This document shows, piece by piece, positions 36,096 through 45,522 of a stretch of DNA of 64,000 bases (its first letter is position 1; every line of letters starts with the position of its first letter). The notes beneath the pieces are model-generated. The model did no database searches. It saw only the letters and a program-made list of their open reading frames with translations, and was not told the DNA's origin. Source of the stretch: Ureibacillus aquaedulcis (GTDB lineage Bacteria; Bacillota; Bacilli; Bacillales_A; Planococcaceae); contig NZ_JAUHTQ010000013.1 of NCBI RefSeq assembly GCF_030418165.1, forward strand, positions 1 through 64,000, written 5' to 3'. The position numbers and the translations under genes were made by a program.

Positions 36096-36332
36096 CTATA
36101 GTCTCTTGTTTTTACGGGCCTTCATTTCATCCTGCATTTCATTTTCCATTGCCTCAATGGATTGTTTCCGACGCTCATTTTTATCTTGAAGCCGCTCTCT
36201 TTCTTCGGGGCTTGCAAACTCCATACTGATTTCTGCTTCTTTTAGTTTACTTTTCGTATTCTCAATCATGTCATGCAATCGTTCCACATTATTGTGTCTA
36301 TCATCAGGCTTAGGTTGCTTATCTTTTTGCAT
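36096..36332 (-). CDS. tlp: Small acid-soluble spore protein, Tlp family
   Basis: The 78-residue protein matches Tlp (thioredoxin-like spore protein): KPDDRHNNVERLHDMIENT, EAEISMEFASPEERERL and KNERRKQSIEAM. It is helical and highly charged, with no Cys. Tlp is made in the forespore and is degraded on germination; it has no proven redox role despite its name. TTGGAGGGTACAC precedes the start. Second sporulation marker in the window. Confidence 0.88.
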   Translation of the reverse strand: MQKDKQPKPDDRHNNVERLHDMIENTKSKLKEAEISMEFASPEERERLQDKNERRKQSIEAMENEMQDEMKARKNKRL

Positions 36333-36471
36333 GTGTACCCTCCAAATTACTTTTAAAGGTAGTTTGGATCTCTTTTACTTATATATACAAAATTACTTTC
36401 TAAATAAATAATACCTATCAAAAAAGGGCAAGATTCCACAAAAATAGCTTGTGATATCTTACCCTTAATGT

Positions 36472-38424
36472 TTATTGAACAGAACTTTCTAAGTCCTTAT
36501 TGTAATTGAACTGAGATGGGTCGACTTTAGTAAAGTCTGCCGGTGTATAGAATCTTAGTAAATCACCATTCACAACTCGATCTGATAATTGTAGTTTATA
36601 ATCTACATCTTTTTTGTACTCATTTGCTGTTTCCAGCTGACTTTCATCCAATGGCAAGCCGGTTTTAGCATCATAGAATTTATCACTGATGGAATAGATA
36701 CTTGGGCTAACAAAATCACCATTTCTAAATGGTACTACTTCATTATGCTCTTCGGATAATATATCTGTACCAAATTGAACATAGTTATGTGTATCCACAC
36801 CAAGTAAATGTAATAATGTCGGCAGAAGATCTACCTGTCCTCCAAAAGTATGATTCACTCCACCTTCCATACCAGGAATGTGAATAATTAATGGTACTCG
36901 TTGTAAATTTGTACTTTCGAAAGAATCTATTTCTTTCCCCATGAGTTTAGACATGGCTCTATTGTGATTTTCCGAGATACCATAATGGTCACCATAAAGA
37001 ACGAATACACTATTCTCGTATAAACCTGCTTCTTTTAATTGGGCAAAGAACTGTTGGATTGCTTCATCAGCATAACGGGCTGTTTGGAAGTAATCATCGA
37101 CACTCGCATCTCCGGTATCCGCTTTCCCAATCGTAGTCAACTCTTGATTGATCTTGTATGGATAATGGTGTCCAACCGTAATAAATTTCGTATAGAACGG
37201 TTGAGGCAATGTCTCTAGCAGTGGTACTGATTGTTCAAAGAACGGTTTATCCAGCAAGCCATATTCGGCCATATCGATTTCGTTGCTTGTATCATAGTAT
37301 TTGGCATCAAAGAAATGGTTATAGCCAAAAGCTTTATAAATCTTATTGCGGTTCCAGAAAGTACCGCTATTGCCGTGGAATACGGCTGATGTATAGCCAT
37401 TGTCACTTAAGATTGCCGGCGCTGCTTGATACGTATTCTCGCCTTTTGTAATAAACGCAGATCCTTGAGGTAAACCAAAGATAGAGTTTTCAAGCATAAA
37501 CTCGGCATCCGATGTTTTACCTTGAGCTGTCTGATGGAAGAAGTTATCAAAGTATAGTGAACTTGAATCTCCTGCTAATGAATTGATGAACGGAGTGACC
37601 TCTTCACCATTTAATTTATAGTTGATTAAAAAGTTTTGGAATGACTCTAGGTGAATATAGATAACATTCTTTCCTTTTGCTATACCAAAATAGTCTTTGT
37701 TCGGTTCAGCATAATTGGATTTTGCATAGTTGACTACTTCAGTCATATCGTCGTTATCTGCAAGAACCCTTTGTGAAGACGCCTTTACCGTTTCAGTAGC
37801 ATCATAAAGAGTATAGTTATACATACCTAAGTACTTCACGATATAGCTTCTATCAAACCCACGAGTTAATAATTGTGGGCGATCGGCATTCGCAAGTTCC
37901 AAATTGACTGCAGAAAATCCGATAATGAAAGCGATCAACGCCATAGCTCTTTTATAGCCCATTCTAGTAGTGTCTTTTTGTATTCTCTTAGTTGAACATA
38001 AGTAAATTACAACCAGCACATCCACGAAGAATAGAATATCAGTTGGATGCAATAGCGAAACTACACTGCCACCTAAATCTCCAAAGTTTTGCGTTTGGAA
38101 AATCGTCGGTAATGTAATAAAGTCACTAAAGAATCGGTAATAAACTGCATTGGCATATAAAAGGATGGACATGAGTGTGTAAATGATCGCTAATGCCGCA
38201 TAACGTCCTCTTCCTTTAAATACAAACGCAAAGCCAAGAAATAACATTGCCGACCCTAGTGGATTGATAAATAAAAGGAATTGTTGAAGAGGCCCTTCAA
38301 CCCCTAAATCAAACTGCGTTACTTGCGTGATATATGTTTTAAACCATAGCAGGATTACTGCTAATGAATACAGACCGAAAAATTTATTTAAAAAGTTGGT
38401 TTTATTATTATATAAACCTTCCAT
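36472..38424 (-). CDS. Lipoteichoic acid synthase family protein (LtaS-like)
   Basis: The 650-residue protein has five predicted N-terminal helices (about 15-180), a linker with a likely signal-peptidase cleavage region VKASSQ near 213-218, and an extracellular sulfatase-fold domain with catalytic Thr304 in QGKTSDAEF, metal ligand Glu260 in HLESFQ, and YGDHYG and GHHYP motifs. It polymerises glycerol-phosphate from phosphatidylglycerol into lipoteichoic acid. Bacilli have several paralogues and I cannot tell which. AGGAAGGTGG precedes the start. Confidence 0.92.
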   Translation of the reverse strand: MEGLYNNKTNFLNKFFGLYSLAVILLWFKTYITQVTQFDLGVEGPLQQFLLFINPLGSAMLFLGFAFVFKGRGRYAALAIIYTLMSILLYANAVYYRFFSDFITLPTIFQTQNFGDLGGSVVSLLHPTDILFFVDVLVVIYLCSTKRIQKDTTRMGYKRAMALIAFIIGFSAVNLELANADRPQLLTRGFDRSYIVKYLGMYNYTLYDATETVKASSQRVLADNDDMTEVVNYAKSNYAEPNKDYFGIAKGKNVIYIHLESFQNFLINYKLNGEEVTPFINSLAGDSSSLYFDNFFHQTAQGKTSDAEFMLENSIFGLPQGSAFITKGENTYQAAPAILSDNGYTSAVFHGNSGTFWNRNKIYKAFGYNHFFDAKYYDTSNEIDMAEYGLLDKPFFEQSVPLLETLPQPFYTKFITVGHHYPYKINQELTTIGKADTGDASVDDYFQTARYADEAIQQFFAQLKEAGLYENSVFVLYGDHYGISENHNRAMSKLMGKEIDSFESTNLQRVPLIIHIPGMEGGVNHTFGGQVDLLPTLLHLLGVDTHNYVQFGTDILSEEHNEVVPFRNGDFVSPSIYSISDKFYDAKTGLPLDESQLETANEYKKDVDYKLQLSDRVVNGDLLRFYTPADFTKVDPSQFNYNKDLESSVQ

Positions 38425-38923
38425 GTTTCCACCTTCCTATTATTCTAATACAGTAAATATGAAAACTAGCTTAATTATTCATTTTCAAAGGATAAACAAT
38501 TAACATTTACATTAGAAGATAATTTTGGTAAAATGTAATACTATCAATTTTTCCAGATGTTTTTCTAGAACTTTTATACATTACATCATAACTACTATTC
38601 TGTCAAGTTATAAATAAGTAAATTTTAATAATTTTCCCCTATCACACTACTACATTATATAGATATATCATCCAATAAAATAACTTATATTCCCTTCTAT
38701 TTCAATCTACTAAATTACCCAAAAATAAAATTATATCAAAATAACTCCGGTTTTTATGGTACTTTATATCTTCCTAATATTGTCATTCACAATAGCAAGT
38801 ATAGACTAGATTGAAAGTTTTTACACACAATTGTTAACCTATTGTAACTTTATTAAAAATCTCTTTACATTACTATTAGAACGTAATTAGCCTTAAAAAG
38901 TTTCAAATTAAAACTTTATGAGA
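38425..38923. other. AT-rich intergenic region upstream of the LTA synthase gene
   Basis: About 500 bases with no supported gene. Several TTAACA/TTTACA-like words occur (near 38500 and 38870), but not at the 11-base spacing of a PhoP box. A 44-codon plus-strand frame near 38918 (MRKIKRIEPVKYR) has no ribosome binding site and runs across the terminator at 38924; rejected. Confidence 0.45.
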
Positions 38924-38960
38924 AAAATAAAAAGGATTGAACCGGTTAAATACCGAATCC
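38924..38960 (-). terminator. Terminator of the small membrane-protein gene
   Basis: Minus-strand stem GGATTCGGT / ACCGGTTCAATCC (four-base bulge), followed by TTTTTATTTTT. Confidence 0.6.
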
Positions 38961-39016
38961 AAATCCCTGGAATCTATAATATAGACTACTCTTTATGGCA
39001 CTTCATGATAAGCGAC

Positions 39017-39220
39017 TTAATTTGCTGCCTTTTTCTTCTTATAATATAAATACCATACATAAAAAGCAGCAAGAAGAAAAGCTTTACCAATGAAGATGAA
39101 GTAATGGTACTGCATCGGAAGAATTAACAATAAAATTATTTCAACGGGAATCATCGGAAAAACAGTATAGAACCACATTCTTACAACGGGATTTTTAAAG
39201 TTCATTTCGATTATTTCCAT
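39017..39220 (-). CDS. Small two-helix membrane protein, unknown
   Basis: The 67-residue protein has two hydrophobic helices (about 15-37 and 42-60) and ends in a basic tail, YLYYKKKKAAN. GAGGGG lies seven bases before the ATG at 39220; longer in-frame starts are not better supported. It has its own terminator. No family recognised. Confidence 0.55.
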   Translation of the reverse strand: MEIIEMNFKNPVVRMWFYTVFPMIPVEIILLLILPMQYHYFIFIGKAFLLAAFYVWYLYYKKKKAAN

Positions 39221-39480
39221 TTCTATCCCCTCTACCATTATTTCACTAATCAATTATCTCAAATAATTTTTGGAACTTCCATTGGTTCATTTAGTATTTT
39301 TTATCATCAGAAATCCACTATCAACTTATTAAGAGAATTTCCCCTAAGATATATGAGAAATATTCTCGCAATCTAAATGCCATAGACGTAAACGAATTAT
39401 CACCTCCCTGTTCTTTTTTACGAAAAAATCTATGTTACGATAATCACGGATTAGCAACATAGAATTTGGAGGAAAGCTCA

Positions 39481-40422
39481 ATGTTAAAAAAATTAATTTC
39501 GATAGTACCTGTAGCGGCACTTACCTTAACTGTTGGCGCTAACGTACAAGCTGCAACAGTAACCGTTCAAAAAGGGGATACCCTTTGGGATTTGGCTCGT
39601 GCAAATAACACATCCGTGGATACGATTCAAACTGTAAATCATCTGAATACAGACCTTATCCATCCTGGGGACTTATTGACAATTGCAAAAGAAAAGCATT
39701 ATACGGTGAAGTCCGGAGACACATTATGGGACATAGCGAAAAAACATCATGTAACAGTTTCCCAACTTTTAGGATGGAACAATTTAAATTCGGATCTCAT
39801 TCATCCTGACTTAAATCTATTAATCTTTGAAGGTGCGAAAACGAGCACTGCGGCTGTGAGTAAAAATGCAACCTCACCAGCAACTATAGATCATAAAGAA
39901 ACAGCGGCACCAACAAATAATGAAACATCAAAAGCAAGTTCACCAAAGGCAGCTGCACCAACTACAAATAGTGAAGAATCAAAAGCAAGTGCACCAGAGG
40001 CAACTGCACCAACTACAAATAACGAACAAACTAAAGAAAGTACACCAGAGGCAACTGCACCAACTACAAATAGTGAAGTTTCCAACGAAAGTACACCTGC
40101 TGAAGCTGCTCCATCAACAAGCAATACAGATTCCAAAGTGCTTATAATGGAAGCTACAGCCTATACTGCATCATGTGAAGGATGTTCAGGTATTACGTCT
40201 ACCGGAATTAACCTTAAAGAAAACCCGGATGCAAAAGTGATATCGGTTGACCCTACTGTAATCCCATTAGGAAGTAAAGTTTATGTAGAAGGCTATGGGG
40301 AGGCAATCGCAGGAGATACTGGCGGCGGCATTAAAGGAAACAAAATCGATGTCTTCATTGCTTCAAAACAGGAAGCTGTAAAGTTTGGCGTAAAACAATT
40401 AAAAGTAACAATATTAGACTAA
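39481..40422 (+). CDS. Secreted LysM-3D domain cell-wall protein (YocH-like)
   Basis: The 313-residue protein has a signal peptide (1-24, cleaved after VQA), two LysM domains (about 26-69 and 73-116, each with KGDTLWD/SGDTLWD), a low-complexity Thr/Ala/Pro/Ser linker made of 18-residue repeats, and a C-terminal 3D domain (about 220-313) with its three conserved Asp residues in VDPTVIPLG, AGDTGG and KIDVF. Such proteins are peptidoglycan hydrolases, of the lytic transglycosylase (Rpf/MltA-barrel) type. TTGGAGG precedes the ATG at 39481. Confidence 0.9.
   Translation: MLKKLISIVPVAALTLTVGANVQAATVTVQKGDTLWDLARANNTSVDTIQTVNHLNTDLIHPGDLLTIAKEKHYTVKSGDTLWDIAKKHHVTVSQLLGWNNLNSDLIHPDLNLLIFEGAKTSTAAVSKNATSPATIDHKETAAPTNNETSKASSPKAAAPTTNSEESKASAPEATAPTTNNEQTKESTPEATAPTTNSEVSNESTPAEAAPSTSNTDSKVLIMEATAYTASCEGCSGITSTGINLKENPDAKVISVDPTVIPLGSKVYVEGYGEAIAGDTGGGIKGNKIDVFIASKQEAVKFGVKQLKVTILD
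39900..40125 (+). repeat. 54-bp tandem repeat in the linker of the LysM-3D gene
   Basis: Four to five imperfect copies of a 54-base unit encoding the 18-residue pattern APTTNSEESKASAPEAT with one extra residue. Units contain the shared word CAACTGCACCAACTACAAAT. They form the wall-spanning linker between LysM and 3D domains. Copy number may vary between strains. Confidence 0.8.
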
Positions 40423-40484
40423 TAATAGCTGATCAAGATTCGGTTAACCTTTCTATCTTCTATCTATTTGGATATAGAAAATAT

Positions 40485-40518
40485 AACAAAAAGGGACCAT
40501 CCAGGTCCCTTTTTGTTG
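40485..40518. terminator. Bidirectional terminator after the LysM-3D gene
   Basis: Perfect stem AACAAAAAGGGACC / GGTCCCTTTTTGTT with a five-base loop. Confidence 0.87.
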
Positions 40519-40543
40519 TTCAAGAATAGCTTCAAGCAGAAGT

Positions 40544-41908
40544 CTATACACTTTTGGTTGAAGATTTTAAGACTGGTACATGATTGGCATTTGCTTGTTT
40601 TTCGTCTGCATAGTCAGCACGTTCTTCACGAATGAGGCTCATCGCAATTGCACCAAAAATTGCAGCTACCCCAATTGCAAAGAAGTTAAATTGCGGCTGC
40701 AAGTTAAATGTCAGCAAAATCCCCATATACGTTGGAGCAACAATCGAACCGATGCGTCCAAAAGCCATTGTACTGCCAAGTGCAGCTGCTCGAACATCCA
40801 CGGAATAGTATTGTGCTACATATGCATTGGACATATTTTGCAAGCCGACTGAAGCTGCTCCAATTATCGCAATTAATCCATATGCAATATAAATATTATT
40901 TGAGAATCCTATGAGCACTAAGGACACTGCCCCTACAAGATAAAGCGGGATAAGGACACGCTTAAAGCCAAGCAGCTGTATAAGGTTTCCGAAAACCAAT
41001 GTTCCGCCAATAGCGCCTATTTGAAGAACAGCGACAAATAGTAGACTTGATTTTAAATCATAGCCTGCATTCATCATCAGTGTTGGGAGCCATGTATTTA
41101 AAGAATACATTAAGATAAATGTACAGAAACAAGATAGCCAGAACATTGCTGTACTTAAACCAAGTTTGTTTTTGAATAGATCACGAACGGATGATTTTTT
41201 CAACTGTTCCTGTTCAACATACGTAAATTGGACATCATTCGAAAGCTTTGGCTCGATTTTTCGAAGGATTGCAACAAGACCACTTGTATCTTTTTGCTTC
41301 ATTAAAGTACTGATCGACTCAGGAACGATACGAACAACAAAAGGCAACAAAAGCAGCGGCAAGCCCCCAATCCAGTATACCGGCTGCCATCCGAAATTTT
41401 CGAGCAATACTTGGCCGCTAATTGAGGCACTCATCGCACCAACTGAATAACCGCAAAAAATGAATGAAATAATGGCGGCACGATGTTTTGCCGGTGCGTA
41501 CTCAGAAATTAAAGCGGCGATATTTGGCATAACACCACCAAATCCCAAGCCTGCAATTACACGACAAACAATAAAGAATAAAGGTGAAGATGCAAACCCG
41601 GATAATAATGTAAAGAAACTGAATAAGAACGTTGTTAATACAATAATGCGCTTTTTCCCGAAACGATCTGCATACAGCCCGAATATGACTGCACCAACTG
41701 CCGTACCAATCGTTGTATAACTACTGATCGCCCCTGCAACGATATTCGAGATTCCCCAGTCTTCTTTCAGCAAAGGAATAGTGGCACCATAAATAACAAC
41801 ATCATAGCCGTCGAACATCATAATAATAAATAAGCAAAGAACAAGAATGTAGTGGAAACCTTTCAATTTACTTTGATTAACGATTTCAATGGGATTCACT
41901 GTATTCAT
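40544..41908 (-). CDS. MFS transporter, aromatic acid:proton symporter (AAHS) type
   Basis: The 454-residue protein has 12 helices and the MFS motifs FDGYDVVIYGATIPLL in helix 1 (typical of the AAHS group), GLYADRFGKKR between helices 2 and 3, and GFGGVMPNIAALISEYAP. These carry aromatic acids or other small organic acids with protons. The ATG at 41908 follows CGGAGTGG; the longer frame lacks a site. It lies downstream of the MetE-like gene, so the cargo may be a sulfur or methionine precursor, but that is only inferred. Confidence 0.85.
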   Translation of the reverse strand: MNTVNPIEIVNQSKLKGFHYILVLCLFIIMMFDGYDVVIYGATIPLLKEDWGISNIVAGAISSYTTIGTAVGAVIFGLYADRFGKKRIIVLTTFLFSFFTLLSGFASSPLFFIVCRVIAGLGFGGVMPNIAALISEYAPAKHRAAIISFIFCGYSVGAMSASISGQVLLENFGWQPVYWIGGLPLLLLPFVVRIVPESISTLMKQKDTSGLVAILRKIEPKLSNDVQFTYVEQEQLKKSSVRDLFKNKLGLSTAMFWLSCFCTFILMYSLNTWLPTLMMNAGYDLKSSLLFVAVLQIGAIGGTLVFGNLIQLLGFKRVLIPLYLVGAVSLVLIGFSNNIYIAYGLIAIIGAASVGLQNMSNAYVAQYYSVDVRAAALGSTMAFGRIGSIVAPTYMGILLTFNLQPQFNFFAIGVAAIFGAIAMSLIREERADYADEKQANANHVPVLKSSTKSV

Positions 41909-42058
41909 AGAAACCACTCCGATTTGAATTTTATTTTGTAGATAAAAGCCACCATATTGGTTTGACCGTTTATAACCTTCATTAAGATAGGATGGCATTA
42001 ATCTACTATTGTTTTTCTATTTTTCTTGTACGCAGATGATAAGGCTGCAAGTCACAAA

Positions 42059-43162
42059 TTACAGCCAAACTTTCTCTGCGATTTCTTTCACAAATCGAAG
42101 TTTTGCCCACTGTTCTTCTTCACTTAATAGATTGCCTTCTTCTGTCGATGAAAAGCCGCATTGTGGACTTAAGCAAAGCTGTTCAAGCGGGACATAAGAT
42201 GCCGCTTCATTAATACGCGCAATAATTTTATCCTTGTCTTCTAATTCACCGGACTTCGATGTGATTAAGCCTAATACGATTTTTAAATCTTTCCGATTAA
42301 CAAATTTTAGTGGTTCGAAGCTTCCTGATCGCTCATCATCAAATTCAAGGAATAGCCCATCAACATCCAATCCGCCAAAAATCACTTCCGAAGCATAATC
42401 ATAACCGCCGCTTGAAAAGTAATTCGATTTATAATTTCCACGGCAAATATGCATCGTCACAACTAAGTCTTCCGGTTTATGGGCAATGGATTCATTAATC
42501 ATCCTTTGCATTACCTTTAATTCCTCGGCAGGGTCCAAATCTTTAGCTCGCAGTTTTTGGTGACCTTCTTCAGAGAATAAGTCCGCCCATGCTGTATCAT
42601 CTAATTGCAAATAACGACAGCCGGCATCATAAAATGCTTGAATTGCTTTTTGGTAAGCTATGATTGTATCCTGCAGAAGCGACTCTCTGTCACTATAAAT
42701 CTCTTTATTCAAATCTGCTCGATAGACAAGCATATTCGGACTTGGAATTGTTTGCTTGACATTCATGTCGCCAGAGTGCTGTTTCATAAATTGGAAATGC
42801 TGAATAAATGGGTGAGTTGAAAAATCTATCTTGCCAATTACACGAATACCCTCCTTCCGCGTCTCCATTTTGTGAAAGCTTAGGCCTGTCTCTTTTTCGT
42901 AATATTCAATGCCATCAAGTCCGCCTAAAAAATCAAAATGCCACCAGCTTCTGCGGAATTCTCCATCTGTAACTGCAAGTACACCATTTTCCTTTTGCTT
43001 TTCTATCAAACTGATAATTTCGCTGTTTTCTATGCTTGTTAATTCGTCATAAGTAATTGCTCCTGAATTATATTGTTCACGAGCCTTTATTAAGTTTGCA
43101 GGGCGTAATAAGCTGCCTACATGGTCAAAGCGATATGGGGAAGTACTAGTTTTTACTGTCAT
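42059..43162 (-). CDS. MetE-C-like cobalamin-independent methionine synthase family protein (YxjG/YxjH type)
   Basis: The 367-residue protein is a single catalytic domain of the MetE family: FDHVGSLLRPANL, VTDGEFRRSWWHFDF, YLQLDDTAWAD, VVTMHICRGNY, DDERSGSFEPL and the zinc-site Cys in LCLSPQCGFSS. His/Cys zinc ligands (HICRGN, CGF) are present. These MetE paralogues transfer methyl groups to thiols and are methionine-regulated. The ATG at 43162 follows GAGGAG. A MET-box-like palindrome lies between it and its LysR neighbour. No SAM riboswitch is seen. Confidence 0.88.
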   Translation of the reverse strand: MTVKTSTSPYRFDHVGSLLRPANLIKAREQYNSGAITYDELTSIENSEIISLIEKQKENGVLAVTDGEFRRSWWHFDFLGGLDGIEYYEKETGLSFHKMETRKEGIRVIGKIDFSTHPFIQHFQFMKQHSGDMNVKQTIPSPNMLVYRADLNKEIYSDRESLLQDTIIAYQKAIQAFYDAGCRYLQLDDTAWADLFSEEGHQKLRAKDLDPAEELKVMQRMINESIAHKPEDLVVTMHICRGNYKSNYFSSGGYDYASEVIFGGLDVDGLFLEFDDERSGSFEPLKFVNRKDLKIVLGLITSKSGELEDKDKIIARINEAASYVPLEQLCLSPQCGFSSTEEGNLLSEEEQWAKLRFVKEIAEKVWL

Positions 43163-43227
43163 TGCAATAATCTCCTCGGTTTTTATATTGTAAGGAGATT
43201 GTAGCACGATAAATTTGATAGCAGATA

Positions 43228-43246
43228 ACACATATATTTTATCTCT
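43228..43246 (-). promoter_or_regulatory. Additional inverted repeat upstream of the MetE-like gene
   Basis: AGATAA and TTATCT are separated by ten bases, immediately next to the longer palindrome at 43247 and in the short leader of the MetE-like gene. It may be part of a LysR-type operator. Weak on its own. Confidence 0.35.
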
Positions 43247-43269
43247 AGGTATAGTTTTAAACTATACCT
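43247..43269. promoter_or_regulatory. MET-box-like perfect palindrome (candidate LysR operator)
   Basis: AGGTATAGTTT, one base, AAACTATACCT: a perfect 11-bp inverted repeat. Its core TATAGTTTTAAACTATA has the form I recall for the MET-box bound by the LysR-type regulators MtaR/MetR in Streptococcaceae. It overlaps the stop codon of the LysR gene and precedes the MetE-like gene by about 85 bases. It lacks a T-tract, so it is not a terminator. Confidence 0.6.
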
Positions 43270-44179
43270 GAGCTTGTTCTTCAGCAATTGATTCTTTTAA
43301 ATAATCTATATAGATATTCGCTAAAGGTGAAGGAGTTACGTTTTTGTGCGTGATATACCCCACTGTAATCCGTTCATCTACACGTAAAGGAACCGCTACG
43401 ATATCTTTGCCATTTAACTTTTGACTGATCACCCCTGTAGAAATTGTGTAGCCATTTAGACCGATCAGCAAGTTAAAGAGTGTTGCCCGATCACTAACAC
43501 GAATATTTTTTGGTCGGGAGATCGTACTTAAGATTTCTTCAGAAAAGTAAAAAGAATTATAATCCCCTTGCTCAAATGAAAGATAAGGATAAGGAATTAA
43601 GTCCGTTAATGTTACATAATCCTGTTTTGCGAGTGGATTTCCTGAACTTATAAATACATGCGGCTTTGCTTCGAATAACTCATGAAAGATAAGGTTGCCC
43701 TCTCTAAGAAATTTTTGAATGACGTTTCTATTAAAATCATTTACATATAGGATGCCAATTTCACTTCGCAGATTTTTTACATCTTCTATAATTTCGTAGG
43801 TCTTCGTTTCTCTCAGCGTGAATTCGTACTCATCTCGCTTGTATTCTTTTAGTAGACGCACAAATGCACTTACCGCAAATGCATAATGCTGGGCTGATAC
43901 AGAGAAATGCTGCTGGACTGATTGAGTATTTGAATATCGATTTTCAAGAAGCGCAACTTGTTCAACTACTTGCCTAGCATAACCCAGAAACTCCTCCCCC
44001 TCTGGTGTCAGGATAATTCCTTTATTGGTTCTCGAAAAAATCATAATGCCAATTTCATTTTCCAATTCTTTTAGTGCATTGGATAAGCTTGGCTGACTGA
44101 TAAATAAATTTTGCGCGGCTTTACTGATGGAACGACTCCTCGCAACTTCGATTACATACTTTAATTGTTGTAGTGTCAT
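43262..44179 (-). CDS. LysR-family transcriptional regulator
   Basis: The 305-residue protein has the N-terminal LysR helix-turn-helix (about 1-60, TLQQLKYVIEVARSRSISKAAQNLFISQPSLSNALKELE) and the C-terminal periplasmic-binding-like effector domain. GAGGGGTAGAATC precedes the start. It is the first gene of a same-strand group LysR, MetE-like, MFS, and probably regulates the MetE-like gene in response to a methionine-pathway compound. The CysB/MtaR-like identity is inferred from context and operator. Confidence 0.88.
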   Translation of the reverse strand: MTLQQLKYVIEVARSRSISKAAQNLFISQPSLSNALKELENEIGIMIFSRTNKGIILTPEGEEFLGYARQVVEQVALLENRYSNTQSVQQHFSVSAQHYAFAVSAFVRLLKEYKRDEYEFTLRETKTYEIIEDVKNLRSEIGILYVNDFNRNVIQKFLREGNLIFHELFEAKPHVFISSGNPLAKQDYVTLTDLIPYPYLSFEQGDYNSFYFSEEILSTISRPKNIRVSDRATLFNLLIGLNGYTISTGVISQKLNGKDIVAVPLRVDERITVGYITHKNVTPSPLANIYIDYLKESIAEEQAQV

Positions 44180-44239
44180 GATTCTACCCCTCTTTTTTTG
44201 TTAATGTATTCGTACCAGCTATCAAAATCTGCATTTTTT

Positions 44240-44276
44240 AAAAGAGGCTCGGAATAAAATGTATCCCGAACCTCTT
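44240..44276 (-). terminator. Terminator of the rsbQ-rsbP operon
   Basis: Stem AAAGAGG-TCGG / CCGA-CCTCTTT (with internal mismatches) about 40 bases after the rsbP stop. Confidence 0.65.
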
Positions 44277-44313
44277 TACGTTTGACCAATATGATATATT
44301 CTTAAACCCTCAC

Positions 44314-45522
44314 TTACAATTCAATTAAAATAAAACATTGGTCATCGTGATTGTACTTTTCAAATTTATTTTCCGTATTTTCCAGCGCTCCTTGAATTAT
44401 CCCCTTTGTTTCTGATATATCACTTGGTAACGAGTCATGCAATAAGTAGTTAAGCGTGTTAGGCTCAAAGGCTTCCGAAACACCGTCCGTATATAAAAGG
44501 AGTCTCGTTCCTTGCGTATAGTTTATGGTTCTTGATTTAAAAGTGATGTCTTCGAATGTCCCTAAAGGAGGGCTGGTAGCCAACAATTCTTGCTGTTCAC
44601 CATCTATATTCTGGATAATGGCAGGAGGATGCCCGGCATTAATGTATTCAACAGTCCTAGTAGTTGTATCAATATTAAAATAGATAGCCGTACAGTAATG
44701 CCAAGCATCTTGGTTATTTTGGAATAATTCATGGAGGTATTGGTCTAGCTCCTGCATGACATTTTCAGCTCTTACCCCTTGCGAAATCAACTTTTGAAAC
44801 AAGGATTGTAGCGACATAGTAATTAATGCAGATGATATGCCGTGTCCCATTACATCCAATAGGATGATTCCGTATTTTTCGGGAGTCACTTGATAAAATC
44901 CATAAATATCACCAGACAATGCTTTTGAAGCATGATAATAAGATACGATTTGTATTTTGTCGTTTATGATATCTTTCGTAAGAGCCGTTTCCTGGATTTT
45001 TTTGGCAAGCTCCAGTTCCCGTTCGGTATCCAGCTTATATTTGGCATTTTGATTATTGGCTATCAGCAGCTCCTGTTGTTTCTCCTCGACTGATTTAAGT
45101 GCGCTCTCTAATTCCATAAGGGTCTTTTCCTTATCGCGGTAAGCATTTTCAGCCATCTTTTTTGCATGAAGAATCTCGTCCTCAAAGGCATTGCGATTAT
45201 GCATCGGGACAATCACGCAGACAATCTCATTATTTTTTTGCAGCGATGCATTCAATAATACAGGAATTTCTTCCCCGCTTTCAGTATGTAATGAAATATA
45301 CATTTCCTCAACACGATGCTTTGTTTTTATAAGTGGGAAAAAATAAAGCTGCATAAAAATTTGTGCGGAATTAGCTAGTGCTGCATTTATATGTTTCCCG
45401 ATAAGCTGCTTCGGTGATGGACATTGTAAAATTTTTAGCAATGTCCTATTAATGGATTGAATCATCCCATCCCTCGATAGTGTCAAAAATCCACATGGTG
45501 CTTCTTCTATTAATTCGTCCAT
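44314..45522 (-). CDS. rsbP: PAS-PP2C phosphatase RsbP (energy-stress branch of sigma-B control)
   Basis: The 402-residue protein has a PAS domain (about 1-110, starting DELIEEAPCGFLTL), a coiled-coil linker (about 115-180) and a SpoIIE-type PP2C phosphatase domain with GDIYGFYQ, LLDVMGHGISSALITM and LLLYTDGVSEA metal ligands. In B. subtilis RsbP dephosphorylates RsbV to free sigma-B under energy stress and needs RsbQ. The first codon lies directly after the rsbQ stop, so the two are coupled. The close match in size and motifs supports the name. Confidence 0.9.
   Translation of the reverse strand: MDELIEEAPCGFLTLSRDGMIQSINRTLLKILQCPSPKQLIGKHINAALANSAQIFMQLYFFPLIKTKHRVEEMYISLHTESGEEIPVLLNASLQKNNEIVCVIVPMHNRNAFEDEILHAKKMAENAYRDKEKTLMELESALKSVEEKQQELLIANNQNAKYKLDTERELELAKKIQETALTKDIINDKIQIVSYYHASKALSGDIYGFYQVTPEKYGIILLDVMGHGISSALITMSLQSLFQKLISQGVRAENVMQELDQYLHELFQNNQDAWHYCTAIYFNIDTTTRTVEYINAGHPPAIIQNIDGEQQELLATSPPLGTFEDITFKSRTINYTQGTRLLLYTDGVSEAFEPNTLNYLLHDSLPSDISETKGIIQGALENTENKFEKYNHDDQCFILIEL

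Noticed and set aside
38918-39052. 44-codon frame MRKIKRIEPVKYR on the plus strand
   Set aside because: No ribosome binding site, passes through the terminator at 38924 and overlaps the 3' end of the opposite-strand small gene.
43163-43261. SAM (S-box) riboswitch upstream of the MetE-like gene
   Set aside because: The leader is only about 85-100 bases and shows none of the S-box core motifs; the palindrome at 43247 explains the structure.
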